The position numbers and the translations under genes are program-made. From Rheum nobile (lineage: Eukaryota; Streptophyta; Magnoliopsida; Caryophyllales; Polygonaceae), in the NCBI GenBank assembly GCA_027886185.1, contig WOAB01000568.1, positions 7,138,501-7,202,500 on the forward strand: 64,000 bases of DNA. The letters run 5' to 3'. How positions within the stretch are numbered: position 1 is the stretch's first letter; each line of letters begins with the position of its first letter. Below the pieces are notes generated by a model. It had not been told where the DNA came from, searched no databases, and was given only the letters and a program-made list of their open reading frames with translations. Below are positions 8,709 through 21,301 of this stretch, in pieces.

Positions 8709-10957
8709 TGTAACACCCCCAAATATTCCCTTGGAAAGGCATTACCGCTAGTGACCTCAGACGTACTGTCCGATGTCACCCAAGGCTTTTCCAGTTGATA
8801 TAAATCATCAAACAACAATTATGATACAAAATATCATAACTTTCAATTAAAATCATTGTCTCGGCATTACATCCATAATCCGAAAGACAACCAAAATACA
8901 GCGGAAGACTTAATACAAGATATATTTAACACAGCGGAAGACTTTAAATAAACAACAAAAAGGTCTTGATCGCAATGATAACCCGCCAAGGATCTTAACT
9001 TGAATAAACTTGTCAAAACACCGTTTGCTTCTATAGTTGTTCTAGCCTTCACGGGATGACAACTTATCTGATGTGCCGAATCGAACGGATGACACCAGCC
9101 AACCATGCAGAGAACAATTACGGTTGGTTAGTCTAATGAAAGACTATGCAAGGGTACAAAGTAGAGTGGTTCGAAGTAGTTGTATTAGGTTAGACTCATC
9201 GCTCCTCGAATCACAACTGATAACGATAGTCAACCACCATACTTCTACTGAATATATGAAAAGGCATGATCAAGAGAAGATTCTGGAGACCGAGTCTCAC
9301 AGCAATCAACCCAAAGAAGACTCCAACGAAATGAGCCTTATCGGAAGCATGACAAATGTTGGGGAACATAAATAAATCACACAAGCGTTCAAAACGACTT
9401 GATGTTTCAGTTCACTACCAACCTCACCGCTCAAAGCGAATCCATATTGAAAAGAGAACTTTACTCTGATCAAAGTCAAGATGAGATTTCCTAGCTGCAC
9501 TATTGCCTAGCTGCACTACTCGCCCAAGGGTATATTAATTATGTGCGACAATGGCACTTATCTCATTTAATTCCAAAACACACATCACGTTATAAGCTTT
9601 TAGATATATGTTTCGTCATGAGGGACATATATCGAAGGGAATCCTTCCCAAGGTTTGTGACACTAGCTAAGTGCACCATCTCTATACTCGGATAGAGGAC
9701 GATCATGATCCGCCAGTTGGTGTCAGGGTCTCCGATGCCCTCTCAACCAATAATTATGAAGAAACGACTGGACCTCAACGAGTCCAACGTTCCTAACTAC
9801 TAGTGCTAACTAAATAGTTCAACACAGTAATAGTCCACATCAAAGCCAACATGGCCAACATCATAAACATATATTTATGCTAGCGTTGTTCTACAAGATA
9901 TACAACCTAGTATAATATCATCTTTTAATCAATTATTAACAAAGCTGTTCCCAACGAACAATAAATCAGTAAATCATCCCAAATTAATTAACAACTAAAC
10001 AATTGATAATTAATTGAAATATGGAATGATGAGCAAGAGCGAACCGCCACTTGCCTTAGATCCGACGAAAGCTTAAGCAAAGCTTAGAGACGACGAGTTC
10101 CTGGGTCTGAAACAGGGACAGATCTCGGATTATAAATCCCTAATAAACGACCCATAACGAGACCCTAAGTTAGATTCAATATCTACATAATTGAATCTAA
10201 AAGAATAGAAAAAGAATCAAAGGAATCAAGCCTCGCCCCAAGCCAAACACCCAAGAACACACACTCGGACAAGGCTCGCCGCGGGTGCGGTGGAGCTCTT
10301 ACCGCGGGGTACGGTGGTGTTACAGTGGCGAGCTCGCGACAGTGTTTTAATGGAGAAAACTCACCCAATCACTTCGTTTGCTTTCGATTTGATTATGGTT
10401 CGATCTCCCAACACCTTAGACCTTCTAATACCACTTAGGAGTACCTTTTCCAACACTCAAAGGGATTCGAACACCTTCACAACAAAGCTCAAAGCTTGGT
10501 GCTTCAATGGAGAAAACAGAGGAGGAAGATGAAGCTTGACTTCTGATTTCAACTCCTTTTATAGCCCAAAAACGAGCCTCCTCAGAGGGGACAAGCAAGG
10601 AGACCAGGGGGCAAGGCTAGGTGCCACTTGGGCTGCCTAGGCCTGACAACTCCGGCGAGTTGCAGCCAAGCCTTATCGCGAAGACGAAGACCGCCTCAGC
10701 TATTGGCCTTCGCCGCGGGTGCGGCCACTTGACCGCGGGGTGCGGTCAAGGCCATTTTTCACCCTTTTGTCCATTTTGACTTTGGGTTAATCTTCTTAAC
10801 CTCGGGTTAAATATATTCATACACGAACGACTATTTAACCTTGAACACATGTTAAATGTATTTTATATTACTCGGAAAAAATATTACAGAGATCAAACAT
10901 ATTACCGAATGTCTGAACTTCTCTGAAATTAATCCGACTTGTAATACGGGAGTTGGA
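8709..10957 (-). repeat. LTR H: Tekay/Del-type LTR, truncated at its right end
   Basis: It begins TGTAACACCCCC, the terminus shared with LTRs of E, F and G, and aligns with the F LTR along its length until about 10957 (after GTTGGAAAAAT). The expected terminus GGATATTACA is then missing. It holds the conserved block around 9074-9140, GC-rich hairpins (10278-10312 and 10710-10748) and, on the minus strand, a TATA box CTATAAAAGG (about 10554-10563). No internal region is attached. It looks like a solo or deletion-truncated LTR that entered copia element B. Frames up to 100 codons inside it are not genes. Confidence 0.75.
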
Positions 10958-11289
10958 AAAATAATACAGAGATCATTATTGTGATTTTTCCACAGATAAA
11001 ATCGAATTCTCCCTCTCATCTATGCAATCCACCCTCTTTTTCATTTATGGTGGTCATAGTCAATTTATCTAGTGTGACCAAAAGGAGTATAACGGTGAAA
11101 AGTAGTCTTAGTGGGTTGGAAGTGTAGAAAAATTCTTCCAGGAAGATAAATGGCAATTTAAATATAATTGCTTCATTTAAGTATAATTGCTTCATTTTGG
11201 TTCCTCTAATTGGAATAAAACTTGCAATTTGGGAAGAGTTATGGTTGTTGTGCTTGGAGAACTAATTTCTTTGGAGCCATTATTCATGG

Positions 11290-11398
11290 GATCACAAGGT
11301 GTTTGATGAAATGCCTAAGAGGGATGTTGTGAGTTGGACATGGATGAATGTCTATAGGGTGGATAAATCAGTTTGTGTTCACATTTATTTAGCCATTT
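11290..11398 (+). pseudogene. PPR-protein gene fragment, copy 1
   Basis: The reading HKVFDEMPKRDVVSWTWM (about 11294-11346) matches the classic core of plant PLS-class pentatricopeptide repeats, in which VFDEMPxRDVVSWTxM is a standard motif of organelle RNA-binding proteins. A stop (TAA) lies 16 codons upstream and another about 17 codons downstream, so only one repeat is readable. A second copy lies 0.43 kb to the right. This looks like a captured and decayed scrap of a PPR gene. Confidence 0.5.
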
Positions 11399-11724
11399 AA
11401 TATGAAGAACTTGAGAAATTCGATCATAATAGAGGCAAAAAATAAATGAACCACGATGGGCTTAATATGTAAATTGACGCCATTATATTTGAACCCTAAA
11501 TGACTATATATGAACCTTGAAATATAAAATATGAACCTTAGTTTATTTATACGGTGCACAGCATATGGAAAAGAAGATGATTTTTTTCTAATTCATCTTT
11601 CTTGCCTTGATGACAGTGTTCTACATGTCATGAGAATTTGACATTATAGTAAACATTGCAATTTGGAAAGAGTTATGGTTATTGTGCTTAGGGCACTTAA
11701 TTTACTGGGAGCGATTATTATTGA

Positions 11725-11800
11725 GATGGGTGTTTGATGAAATGTCTAAGAGAGATGTTATGAGTTGAACATGGATAAATGCCTCTAGGGTATATAAATA
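11725..11800 (+). pseudogene. PPR-protein gene fragment, copy 2
   Basis: It reads VFDEMSKRDVMS, then a stop where copy 1 has Trp (TGG to TGA), then TWINA. The upstream flank (GTTATGGTTATTGTGCTT) also matches that of copy 1, so the two are a duplicated segment of about 0.43 kb and not two repeats of one gene. Confidence 0.45.
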
Positions 11801-12193
11801 GGTTTGTATTCACATTTTTTACACATTTTACGTGAAAAACCTAAGAAAGTTATGATAGAGGTAAAAAATGAAATGAACCATAGTCTTAATATGTACATTG
11901 ACTTATTATATATGAACCCTATATGACTATATATGGACCATGAAATATAAAATACGAACCCGTAGTTTATTTATACGCTGCACAGAGTATGAAAAAGACT
12001 ATGAAGTTTTCAGAAGAATAAGTATGAACTTTAGATGACTATATATGAACATTAACATGTTAAATATGAACCCTTATGTTCCTATTATACCTAAAGTATG
12101 AAATTAATATGAACCTTAACAAAATATATATGAACTTGAATATGTTACATGTGAACTCAACTTGAGCTGGGACTTTTAACAAGCATAATATGT

Positions 12194-12263
12194 AGTCTAT
12201 GAGGGATTCTAACCCACATCCATTTGTACCAATACATTTCTCTATCATTTGAGCTAATAGACT
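12194..12263 (-). tRNA. tRNA-like sequence, probably a relic
   Basis: On the minus strand a 70-base stretch folds like a tRNA. The 7-bp acceptor stem AGTCTAT/ATAGACT is perfect, positions 8-9 read TA, the D-arm reads GCTCAAATGATAGAGA, and the T-loop region is GGGTTAGAATCCC, one base from the canonical GGTTCGAATCC. The anticodon stem pairs poorly and the T-stem has one mismatch, so a working tRNA is unlikely. It could be a pseudogene, an organelle-derived tRNA or the head of a SINE. It sits within the TATGAAC repeat region. Confidence 0.35.
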
Positions 12264-13589
12264 ATGACAAAATCAATTATTTGGACATGTAACACTTGAA
12301 CCTTTAGTCTTTTTCTTTGGTGTGTACAAAACATGAAAAAGAAACAATAACATATTTCAAAGGACTAAATATGAACCTTAGAGAACTATATATGAACATT
12401 CACATATTACACATGAACACGTAGTCTTTTTCAGAACCATTCTCTAGCATGTGAATCTCCAATCAACCCTTCGATTTTCAATTGTAGCCTCTAGTTAAAA
12501 CTACAATATTTTGCGCGAATAAACAAACAAATATCAAGTAAACCTATTTTGTTGAATTCATTAAGCAAATTCAATTTGCAAACAATCAGACCTATCAATT
12601 GAACGAACCAAGAAAAAACTGGAATCAACAAGGGACAAATTAAGCAAGAGTTTAAACTTGAAGAAAGCATAGAGAAAGAGAGAGCTTATACGAGCAACAA
12701 TTGGAATGACAATAGGTGCGTGAATACTCGTCACTAGAAGTAGGTAAAAAAGCTCAACAATTTTTTTTGTTTGGATATATTGCATGAAGTTTTGTGTGGA
12801 GTCCTAATGGAAAGAGATCTCGAGAGCAAAATGGGGCTGCGAAAATGGAGGTTTGAGTTTGACAGAGATAGAGATACAGTGATGGGATGTAAAAATAAAA
12901 ATTGCTTTTTAAAATTGAAAGAGAGGGGTATTTTTGTAAAAAAGGGTGAATTTTACCAGAATTTTCATAAATGCCATCCTAAATGAAAAAAGTTACGTGT
13001 CCCTTCTAGTTTTTTTTTCTTCTGCTTTTAATCTCGCCCATCCATTTTCCACATCTAACGGTTGGAATTACTTCATATTTTTTACTGTAGCAATTATTTG
13101 TACGAGAACCCCCCTCATAGTACTACTATGTGTGTATCTGTGCAACAAATCAAGAAAACCTAGGTTTGTATTTCTCACTCGAGTTGTTGCTGACTTGCGT
13201 GCTGTTGACGTAGTGTTACTGATCCAAAATCACTATAGTAGTTGTTGATTGCCTTATCAGAACAAAATTAGAGGGCTTTAATTTATAGTGAAAAGAATAT
13301 TGAAGTGTGAAGTGGGCTATTTTTTATATATAAGACAAACATTAAATCTCTTTCATATGAATGATTGACCTAAATCATCACAACATATTTTTTATAAAGT
13401 TTTCAAAGAAAAATTCTCACGTAAAGTTCATATAAAACAACTCATTTATCGCATTAAGAAATTTTCATGTAGAGTTTATATGAAGTGGGCTATTTTTTAT
13501 GTGAAGAACAAACACTTATAACAAAAAAACTCCTGCTAAAGTAAACTAAGAATGCAATGCACCACTTAAATAACAACCTCATCGCAGAG

Positions 13590-14240
13590 AATATCTAAAT
13601 ACATGCACCAATTGATCGAAAACATATTATATATTAAATCATGTCACTTGATTATTACAAACATAATCGAGACTGACAAAAGAAAGCATTTGTAGAAAGG
13701 GCTAGACATGTAATTATCTTGGATAATTAATGATGAATTATGTTGCATAATCATAAATGTTTAAAGAAAAGAAGATTGATTTGCTAGCATGCTAGTTTAA
13801 TAGTATACACCTCTAATATTCAATTTTTGAATCTCTATTGTATACCGACCTTCTTTCTTGGACTTTCTTACTTCCTCGCATAAACGATCTCATAAGGAAA
13901 CATGTTTTGCTCTCCTTTTGACGCTATTAGAAGCTTTTACCATTTAAATCACTTTTCAAATTGATACCTAGCTTGTCGATTTAGCAACACTTCCTCTAAC
14001 CATGTCATTACTCTCAACAATTTAATCCCTTCAATTAAAAGCAAAATCAGATAAAAGAAGTCCAAGTCTAATCAATTATGAGATATTAATTGGGTTAATT
14101 AAAGATGTTTTTCATTTTAGCCACAATTTTTAAGGAAAATATCTTATTCATTACTCCACCGTGTTTACCTAAATACTGGAATATAAAGTGTATAAACTTA
14201 TAACCTAAACAAATTAGATCAAAACTAGAAGGTTAGAATG
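13590..14240. repeat. Dispersed repeat R, copy 1
   Basis: The most diverged of three same-direction copies (others 16371-17238 and 19473-20342). Shared landmarks in order are AACATAATCGAG, GGATAATTAATGATGAATTA, AGATTGATTTG, CTTGGACTTTCTTAC, TACTCTCAACAATTTAATCC and a final ATCAAAACTAGAAGG. It is non-coding in all frames. The left end is not defined. Confidence 0.55.
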
Positions 14241-14469
14241 AAGAACAATTGAGTAAACCTATAGTGGAAAACAAGATAAGAGATATTACTTCGGTAGATT
14301 GCTTATTTAATGTTGGCCAGTCATAAAATATTACTTCCACATATACTTCCATCTTAATCTCCAATGCATTTATCAACTTTTCGTATGTGTGAAAAGTGTC
14401 TTCACCGCACATTGAGTTTGAGTGGAGAGTTTATAAATTCACCACAATCATTTTTTGATGTGGGATAGT

Positions 14470-14917
14470 TAGACCTGTCAAAATTTGACCCGACCCGATC
14501 TGACCCGCATTTTCTGGGTTGAGACCCAACCCGAAAAGTATAGGGTCAAAAGTGACCTGACCCGTTCGACCCGAAAATTTCTAGGTTGGGTCATGGACCC
14601 GTTGGGTTAATACAAATGTGTTTATATTTTATATATTAAATATTATGATATATTTTATTATTAAAATATTAGATAATAATAAGTTTTTGATTTATCATTT
14701 TTTGTTTTAATTAAAGTATTATTTTAATATTCATTTTATAAAATTTTGACAAGGCGCTCTCGACCCGTTGGGTCGACCCGAATCCGTACCTGACCCGCAA
14801 CGACCCAACCCACAATCGACCCGCAAATTTTGACCCGCAATCGACCCGACCCGTAAATGACCTGACCCGGTACACTTAAACCCAAACCCGACCCGTTTGA
14901 CTCGTTTGACACCTCTA
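14470..14917. mobile_element. hAT-type MITE, 448 bp
   Basis: The 13-bp terminal inverted repeats TAGACCTGTCAAA and TAGAGGTGTCAAA (two mismatches) are flanked by a perfect 8-bp target duplication GGGATAGT (14462-14469 and 14918-14925). An 8-bp duplication with TAG-type ends is the hAT signature. The interior is two arms rich in GACCCG/CGGGTC words around an AT-rich core and has no reading frame, so a transposase would have to come from elsewhere. The intact duplication suggests a moderately young insertion. Confidence 0.8.
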
Positions 14918-16370
14918 GGGATAGTTCTTCAACGTAAAAGAAGTTTCCCGTATTTATATTGCGATGTGGGATGATTCTCTAACAAAAAGAAACTTCACCA
15001 TGTATATATTTTGATACAAGGTCCTTTACCTTCAAGTGCACCTAATATACGCGCGTTTGCAGTTGTGTTGGGCAAGATCATGATACTTAGTATTCTCGTC
15101 AATCACTTCTCTATTATTGTCATTGTTTTTCTTTGCTCATGAGAAATAGGAGTGTAAAGACAATGAACCATTTTTTTCTAAAACAAGCACTAGCTTCTCT
15201 TAATTAATCAAAGACGGTTTGAGGCATTAAGGCAAGAGTCTTTTAGCTAAACCAAAGAAGCAGATGAAGAGATTTTTTACAATAAGTATTTAGCAAGCGG
15301 TTTTTTTTTCTAAAAAATAATAGTAATCTGTTGTTTAACTTCTCATTACTATTGTAAAAAAATACATACACTAAACATAAAATATTCACTATGAATTAGA
15401 TATCCAAACCATTTGTGTGGCTTAGATCTGAGTTGAATATTCGCTTGCTATAACCACATGTTTGTTGTAATATGACCGTGAAGATGTATGACTCATATGA
15501 TATTGCTCCTTGGCAGCGATAACCAATTTTCAACGCAGTTTGTGGTGCCAATGAGGCTAGAAATCATTTTAACCTCTTCATTTCACTCCTAATGGTCAGC
15601 CAATGAGACTAAAGGCACATTGAATGAGTTACCATAGAGGACAATATATTTTGTCTTTTTTTGCATTTCAGGCGTGCTTGTGAACAAGTAAAAACAAGGA
15701 TAAATGTTGTACAACATAACTCTTAAGAGTCACTTAATCAAATTCTGATCCGACTTCAAGTTGATCTTTATCATGACTACACAATTGTTCAAGAAAGAGT
15801 GAATGAAATAATTATAAAGCATCCACGATTCCATTTCACAAGGGGGCGAAAGGTGGTTATGAGTTTTACATCAAATGTTAAATACCAGAACCACCAAATT
15901 GGCTTATGATTCAATAAGCAATAAAAATTACTCAAATCACATGCAAGTCTAGGAAATTAGGCCTCTAATAAAGTGGAACAAAGGCAATGCTCTAGATTAC
16001 TTACTAGAGACTCTAGCATTTGTCGAATCCAATGATGTTCATCCAATATACATTGGAGATGACCGAACATATTAGGACACTTTCAAGGAAACAACCTTTC
16101 TAAATTTATTGTTTTTGGATCATTCGATGCTAGGGTGCGTACATCTTAAGCCCTCTAAACTCTGCTTGTGTGGGACTGTACTGGTTGGTTGTTGGAGTTG
16201 TTTTTGGATCATTCACTTGACAATTTGACCACACTTTTGGATATATCCAAACGGGTTCTTAAGAGCAAAGGACAAGGTTTTTCCATCATAGTATCTACTA
16301 AAGTCTAAGATGGTCTAGGCAATGGATAGACCACAATAGGTTAATTGGAATAGAAACAAGTGAAGTGGTA
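14918..16370. other. Non-coding intergenic DNA
   Basis: AT-rich DNA between the hAT MITE and repeat R copy 2. No frame longer than about 60 codons looks protein-like, and I recognise no RNA gene or transposon terminus. Confidence 0.4.
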
Positions 16371-17238
16371 ATAGTAATACATAGACCACAAGGACTCTAA
16401 TTGAGGTTTTAGTTGACAGCTTTTAATGTTTGTTGGTTCATGTGTTATGGCTTAGAGTTGTGAACTGACTTACGGTAGAAGTTTTTAGTTGATATACTTG
16501 ATAATTGGGATTCAATTGAAACTTGTTTATGTTATGTATGCTATATAATGTGCCTTCTCTACAATAAGGAAAATGAAATATATTTTTTTTATGGGAAAGG
16601 TAATCCCAAATAGTAATCCACTATAGATACAACCAAACACTTAATTAGGAACTCAGATTACGAGCATAATCGAGTTTGACAAATAAAAATAAGTTTCAAA
16701 AAGGGTGAACCTGTAATCAAGTCGGCTAATTAATGATAAATTACATTGAATAATCATATACATGTAAATCAAAAAAAGATTGATTTGGTGATGTACTACT
16801 TTAATCAAGTATACACCTATGATTTCCAGCCTTGAATCTCCATTGTAAATATTGATATTCATTCTTGGACTTTCTTACCTTCCTTTCATAATGCCATGAA
16901 ACATGGTTTTTTATCCTTTTGCCAGTGGTAGAAGTTTTTTCCATCTGAATCATTCTCCAGATCGATATTGAGCCGATTTAGCAATGCTTATAGGAACCCC
17001 GTCGTTACTCTCAACATTTTAATCCCTTCAATTAAAAGCAATATTAGATGAAAGAATTCAAGATCTATAAATTTGGTATAGAATAATTGCGTTAATTAAT
17101 TAAAGATGTTTTTCCTTTCAACCATAAGAAAATTATTTTATTTATTATTCCACCTTTTTTTACCCTAAATTACTGGAATATAAATAAAAAGCATAGAAAC
17201 TTAAATGCATGATAAACAATTTAGATCAAAACTAGGGA
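16371..17238. repeat. Dispersed repeat R, copy 2
   Basis: It matches copy 3 (19473-20342) from TAGACCACAAGGACTCTAAT to GATAAACAATTT over about 0.87 kb with scattered differences. Copies 2 and 3 share about 0.25 kb at their left end that copy 1 does not clearly have. The two lie about 3.1 kb apart in the same direction, and the DNA between them does not repeat. Confidence 0.6.
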
Positions 17239-19116
17239 ATTCCTACACATACACCAGAAAAAGCAAATTAGAAGATTGAATATACAAAGACAAAAGGACG
17301 GAAGTACAAAAATCTCAATCATAAAGCAAGTACATAAACAAAATCCTCCATTATTTCACTTATACTTTTTATATGCCAATTTCCATTCTTCTGTTTCCAT
17401 CTGATGAAGAAAAGGGAAATAATCAATTCAAAAAGACAATTATGAGTCAGAACAAGAAGACCGTCATTTCATAAGAAGCATTCGTTAATTGGTTATAGAG
17501 AGTAGTGACACAATCTGAATATATTAGTTCTTAACTCATAAGTGAAGACACAAATTGTTAGGTCTAGAATGACAAACATTGTCAATAGGCAACTCTTTAA
17601 CATGCTTAACTGGTAAGATGTACATGACTTTATTCACAAGTGGATAGCAGGACACCAGCATTCATATGGAAAAACAAAGGCATGAATAAAATGCCACGAT
17701 AAACAATGTATGATGGTCATATATCAAAGGGAAGGCAAAAGCTAAAACAGACGAGCGAACCACTAATGCCAAGTTGCCCACAAAAGACATTGAAAGGCCC
17801 ACATACAAGGTAAGGATGGAGATCAATCCTCATAGAAATAAAGATGCATTTTTTAATAGAATTCAATGGAGCACTTATTGTGGTATCCGTAGAAACTTGG
17901 TAATCTTACTCTGATGTGCATCCCCTTCTTGAACACAAAGCTCACTCAGGCTACCAAGTTTGGAACCCCTACACCTTCTGACCAATCATGCTCAATTTTC
18001 TTTGGTTTTGTTTTTGTTTCTTTTCATTGCCATTGTTTGTTTTATGTGTTTCCCAACACATAGCTATCAAAGAGTACAATCCCTTTGACATTTGAAATTT
18101 CAAAAGTTTCTTCTCATATGGTATCTCACAATTTGAGAGAAAAAGTTAGGTTATAATCCCATATTGTGATGGTAGATTTAACAGAAATAGAGGGAGGAGG
18201 TGCGACGATGGAAACGACGATCATGGATGGGAAAGAGGAGCAGAAGCAAGGCTGGTTTTAACGAGGTCATACATTGTCATATCATGCCATAAAATTCACT
18301 AGACAGTCATAAACTGATATAAAAAGTTGATTTTCCAAACACATTGTCACCTGAAATACAAAACCAGCATAAACCTACTATACAATTCATGCGACACTAA
18401 ATCGCATATTTTACTAATGCAAATAATCAAGCCTTGATCTATATCACCACATCAAGACGTACAGTTCATCAGACTATTGGTGCATTACCATTATTGTCAT
18501 TATTATCCTTTTGTAATATGCCCTGTCGAGTCAAGAATGGTCACTTGACAACCTACAACATGAACACAAAATTTACTAACGATTATGTTTCCCAAAGCCA
18601 ACCATAAATGTCAACACAATAGTAAAATCCTTGCAATTTCAAAATCACAATATATAAAAGCTTACTTTTGCTTCTTTGAATGGTTTTGTTCGTTGTTCAT
18701 TATAAAAGTATTCGTGGCCTCTTGGTGTTACTTCATCCGTGAATGCATCTCCAGATCTTCAACATGTACATTACACATTTGACACATGATACTCATAACT
18801 TGCCTCTTTCTAGAGTTATGATTATATAGATCAATTTCACCCTTATATTGTGCAGGACTAAGGAGAAAAATCAGCATGTATAGCAATCTTTCTAATTTAG
18901 ATCATTTATGCATATAGATATAGATATTTTAAGGACTAATGCACGTAAAATGCAAATGAAAAATGATAATAAGAGAATAAAAGTCATGAATCAAGATAAA
19001 CAATGACAATCAACACATCCAAAATCCACACTTAGAGGGTAATATCCTCTTCCAAGTGCAGCTTGCTAGGAAGAATCGTCACTCCTGAATACCGGCGCAT
19101 TTGGGCATGGATATGA
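17239..19116. other. Non-coding intergenic DNA
   Basis: AT-rich with no recognised gene, RNA or transposon end. A purine-rich, GC-richer patch near 18180-18255 has the texture of a coding exon but no extended open frame. Confidence 0.35.
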
Positions 19117-19423
19117 TTATATGTCTTGTTGTGTATCGTTGTTGTGGCCAAAAGCTATTTTAATTAGAAGCTTTTTTACCAAAATTCTCAGCACTCCTAA
19201 ATTGATTTGCACACCTTGAGCAACTACATCTCCAACAACAAAAGGTTTGTGAGAAGCAATAGTCAAATTTGCAAGGTCGTGACACTCGAAACTTTGCAAA
19301 TGACTTGGTGGAACTTTGAAATTTACCTCCATGAATAGCTTTTGGATCAGAAGGAAAATTCAAACCCATGGATCTCTTTTTAAATGAATGAACACACATG
19401 AGAATGGTCTGATATGGAGTCAT
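19117..19423 (-). pseudogene. Unrecognised coding-like fragment
   Basis: On the minus strand two overlapping frames (19423 to 19160 and 19332 to 19117) together read like one protein broken by a single frameshift. The first supplies TPYQTILMCVHSFKKRSMGL and NFPSDPKAIHG. The second gives PPSHLQSFECHDLANLTIAS and then a hydrophobic run ending in a stop. The composition is protein-like, with few rare-codon or stop artefacts, but I do not recognise a family. It could be a decayed exon of a host gene or part of the mobile segment holding repeat R, whose copy 3 begins 50 bases to the right. Confidence 0.25.
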
Positions 19424-19472
19424 GGAAGAAACCCAAGAATTTCTTTAGGAAAAAGTGAAGTGGTGATATCTA

Positions 19473-20342
19473 GTAATATATAGACCACAAGGACTCTAAT
19501 TGAGGTTTTAGTTGACAGCTTTTAATGCTTGTTGGTTCATGTGTTATGGTTTAGAGTTGTGAACTGATTTATGGTAGAAGGTTTTAGTTAATATACTTGA
19601 TAATTGGGAATCAATTGAAACTTGTGTATGTTATGTATGCTATATAATGTGCCTTCTCTACAACTAGGAAAATGAAATCTATTTTTCTTATGGGAAGGGT
19701 AATCCCAAATCCACTAATCCAGTACAGATTCAATCAAACCACTTGATTAGGAGCTCATATTACAAGCATAATCGAGTTTCTCAAAGAAAAATCAATTTCA
19801 GAAAGAGTGAAACCCGTAATCAAGTCGGCTAATTAATGATGAATTACATTGAATAATCATATACATGTAAATCAGAAAAAGATTGATTTGATGATGTACT
19901 ATTTGAATCAAGTATACACCTATGATTTTCAGCCTTGAATCTCTGTTGTAAATATTGATCTTCATTCTTGGACTTTCTTACTTTCCTGACATAATGCCAT
20001 GAAACATGGGTTTTTTCTCCTTTCGTCGGTGTTAGAAGCTTTTGACATTGGAATCATTCTCCAAAACGATACTTAGCCGATTTAGCAATGTTTATAGTAA
20101 CCTCGTTGTTACTCTCAACAATTAAATCCCTTCAATTAGAAGCAATATCGGATGAAAGAATTCAAGATCTAAACATTTGGTAAGAATAATTGGGCTTATT
20201 AATTAAAGATGTTATTCATTTCAGCCATAAGAAAAATATTTTATTTATTATTTCAACTTTTTTTACCCTAAATTACTAGAATATAAATATAAAGTATCGA
20301 AACTTAACAGCATGATAAACAATTTATATCAAAACTAGAAGG
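19473..20342. repeat. Dispersed repeat R, copy 3
   Basis: Same extent and direction as copy 2, with small insertions and deletions. It ends ATCAAAACTAGAAGG like copy 1. All three copies are non-coding. Confidence 0.6.
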
Positions 20343-21301
20343 CTAAATCAATAGTGTAGTTAAAAACACAAGAGATATTCGAAACAACAAAGCTATATTC
20401 CCAAATTGTTGAATAAGAGAAAGCAATGCTAATCTGAACATCTAAAGTTAAGGATAACCCAACACCTTAGAGTAAGTACTTTTCTGTTTACACGAAAAAT
20501 AAAATCCAATAGTAGAAGGAACCCAAACTAGAAAATAACGAAATAAACAATTATCTTGCACCCTAACATGTGGTTTTTATGAAGATGAGCTTTTGAAATT
20601 GTCACGGTTTGGGTACGAAAAACCTTTGTTCTGAAATATAAGCCTTTTGTAAAATAGAGAAAATACAAGTATTCGCTCTAGTTGAACTTCAAACTGAAAA
20701 AGTCACCACCAAGTCCTTTGGAGAAAGCGGGGTTTGCCAACTTTATTTTCTCCTCATCTTCCAGTAGAGTTGGTAAAATATGCTTACTTTGGAAACCATC
20801 TTCATGATGAAACTCTATAACTAACTCATCTAACAAGTCGTTGGATATGTATGAAATATAAACTTCTATCTAAAAATCAATCAATGTTTCTAATTTCCAC
20901 TTACGCACAACGTAATGAGAATGAAAAGGAACCTTCTAGAATAACTTAATAATATTTATTTCAACTAACCTACATCTCTTATCTTGTTATTAGGGATCTA
21001 AATGAAATCCAGAATCCAAACGAGAAAATAGGCAGAGCTTTGCCTCTGCCAAGAAATTTCGATAGATTGCTTCGTTTTAACAGAATCACATGGAGAAAGA
21101 ATTCAACTGAAATCAATAATATATATGAAAAACTGGATCAAGTACTTGTACATCATGTGATGTAATCACGCATGTGCCACATCATGTGAAACAAAAAATC
21201 AAGGAGATCCAAGTGACGCCCCAACGCCTATGGCAGCACCGCCGTACAAGTTACGCCACCAGGAACCATAACTCGAGCATGAGGTCTACAACTTCTTCTA
21301 G
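20343..21301. other. Non-coding intergenic DNA
   Basis: No gene is recognised. The GC content rises after about 21200, leading into the short open frame at 21302. Confidence 0.35.

Larger units (their letters stand above)
10958..13590. other. AT-rich intergenic DNA with TATGAAC repeats
   Basis: No gene is recognised. From about 11440 to 12430 the words TATGAAC and TATGAACCTT recur every few tens of bases in two loosely duplicated halves. Two PPR-like scraps and one tRNA-like sequence are listed separately. The texture suggests an old non-autonomous DNA transposon, but I find no convincing termini. Confidence 0.35.

Noticed and set aside
9073..9375. Open frame in LTR H with a similar frame in LTR G (59623-59820)
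   Set aside because: Both lie in a conserved LTR block; frame similarity follows from shared LTR sequence and is lost in E and F, so not a gene.
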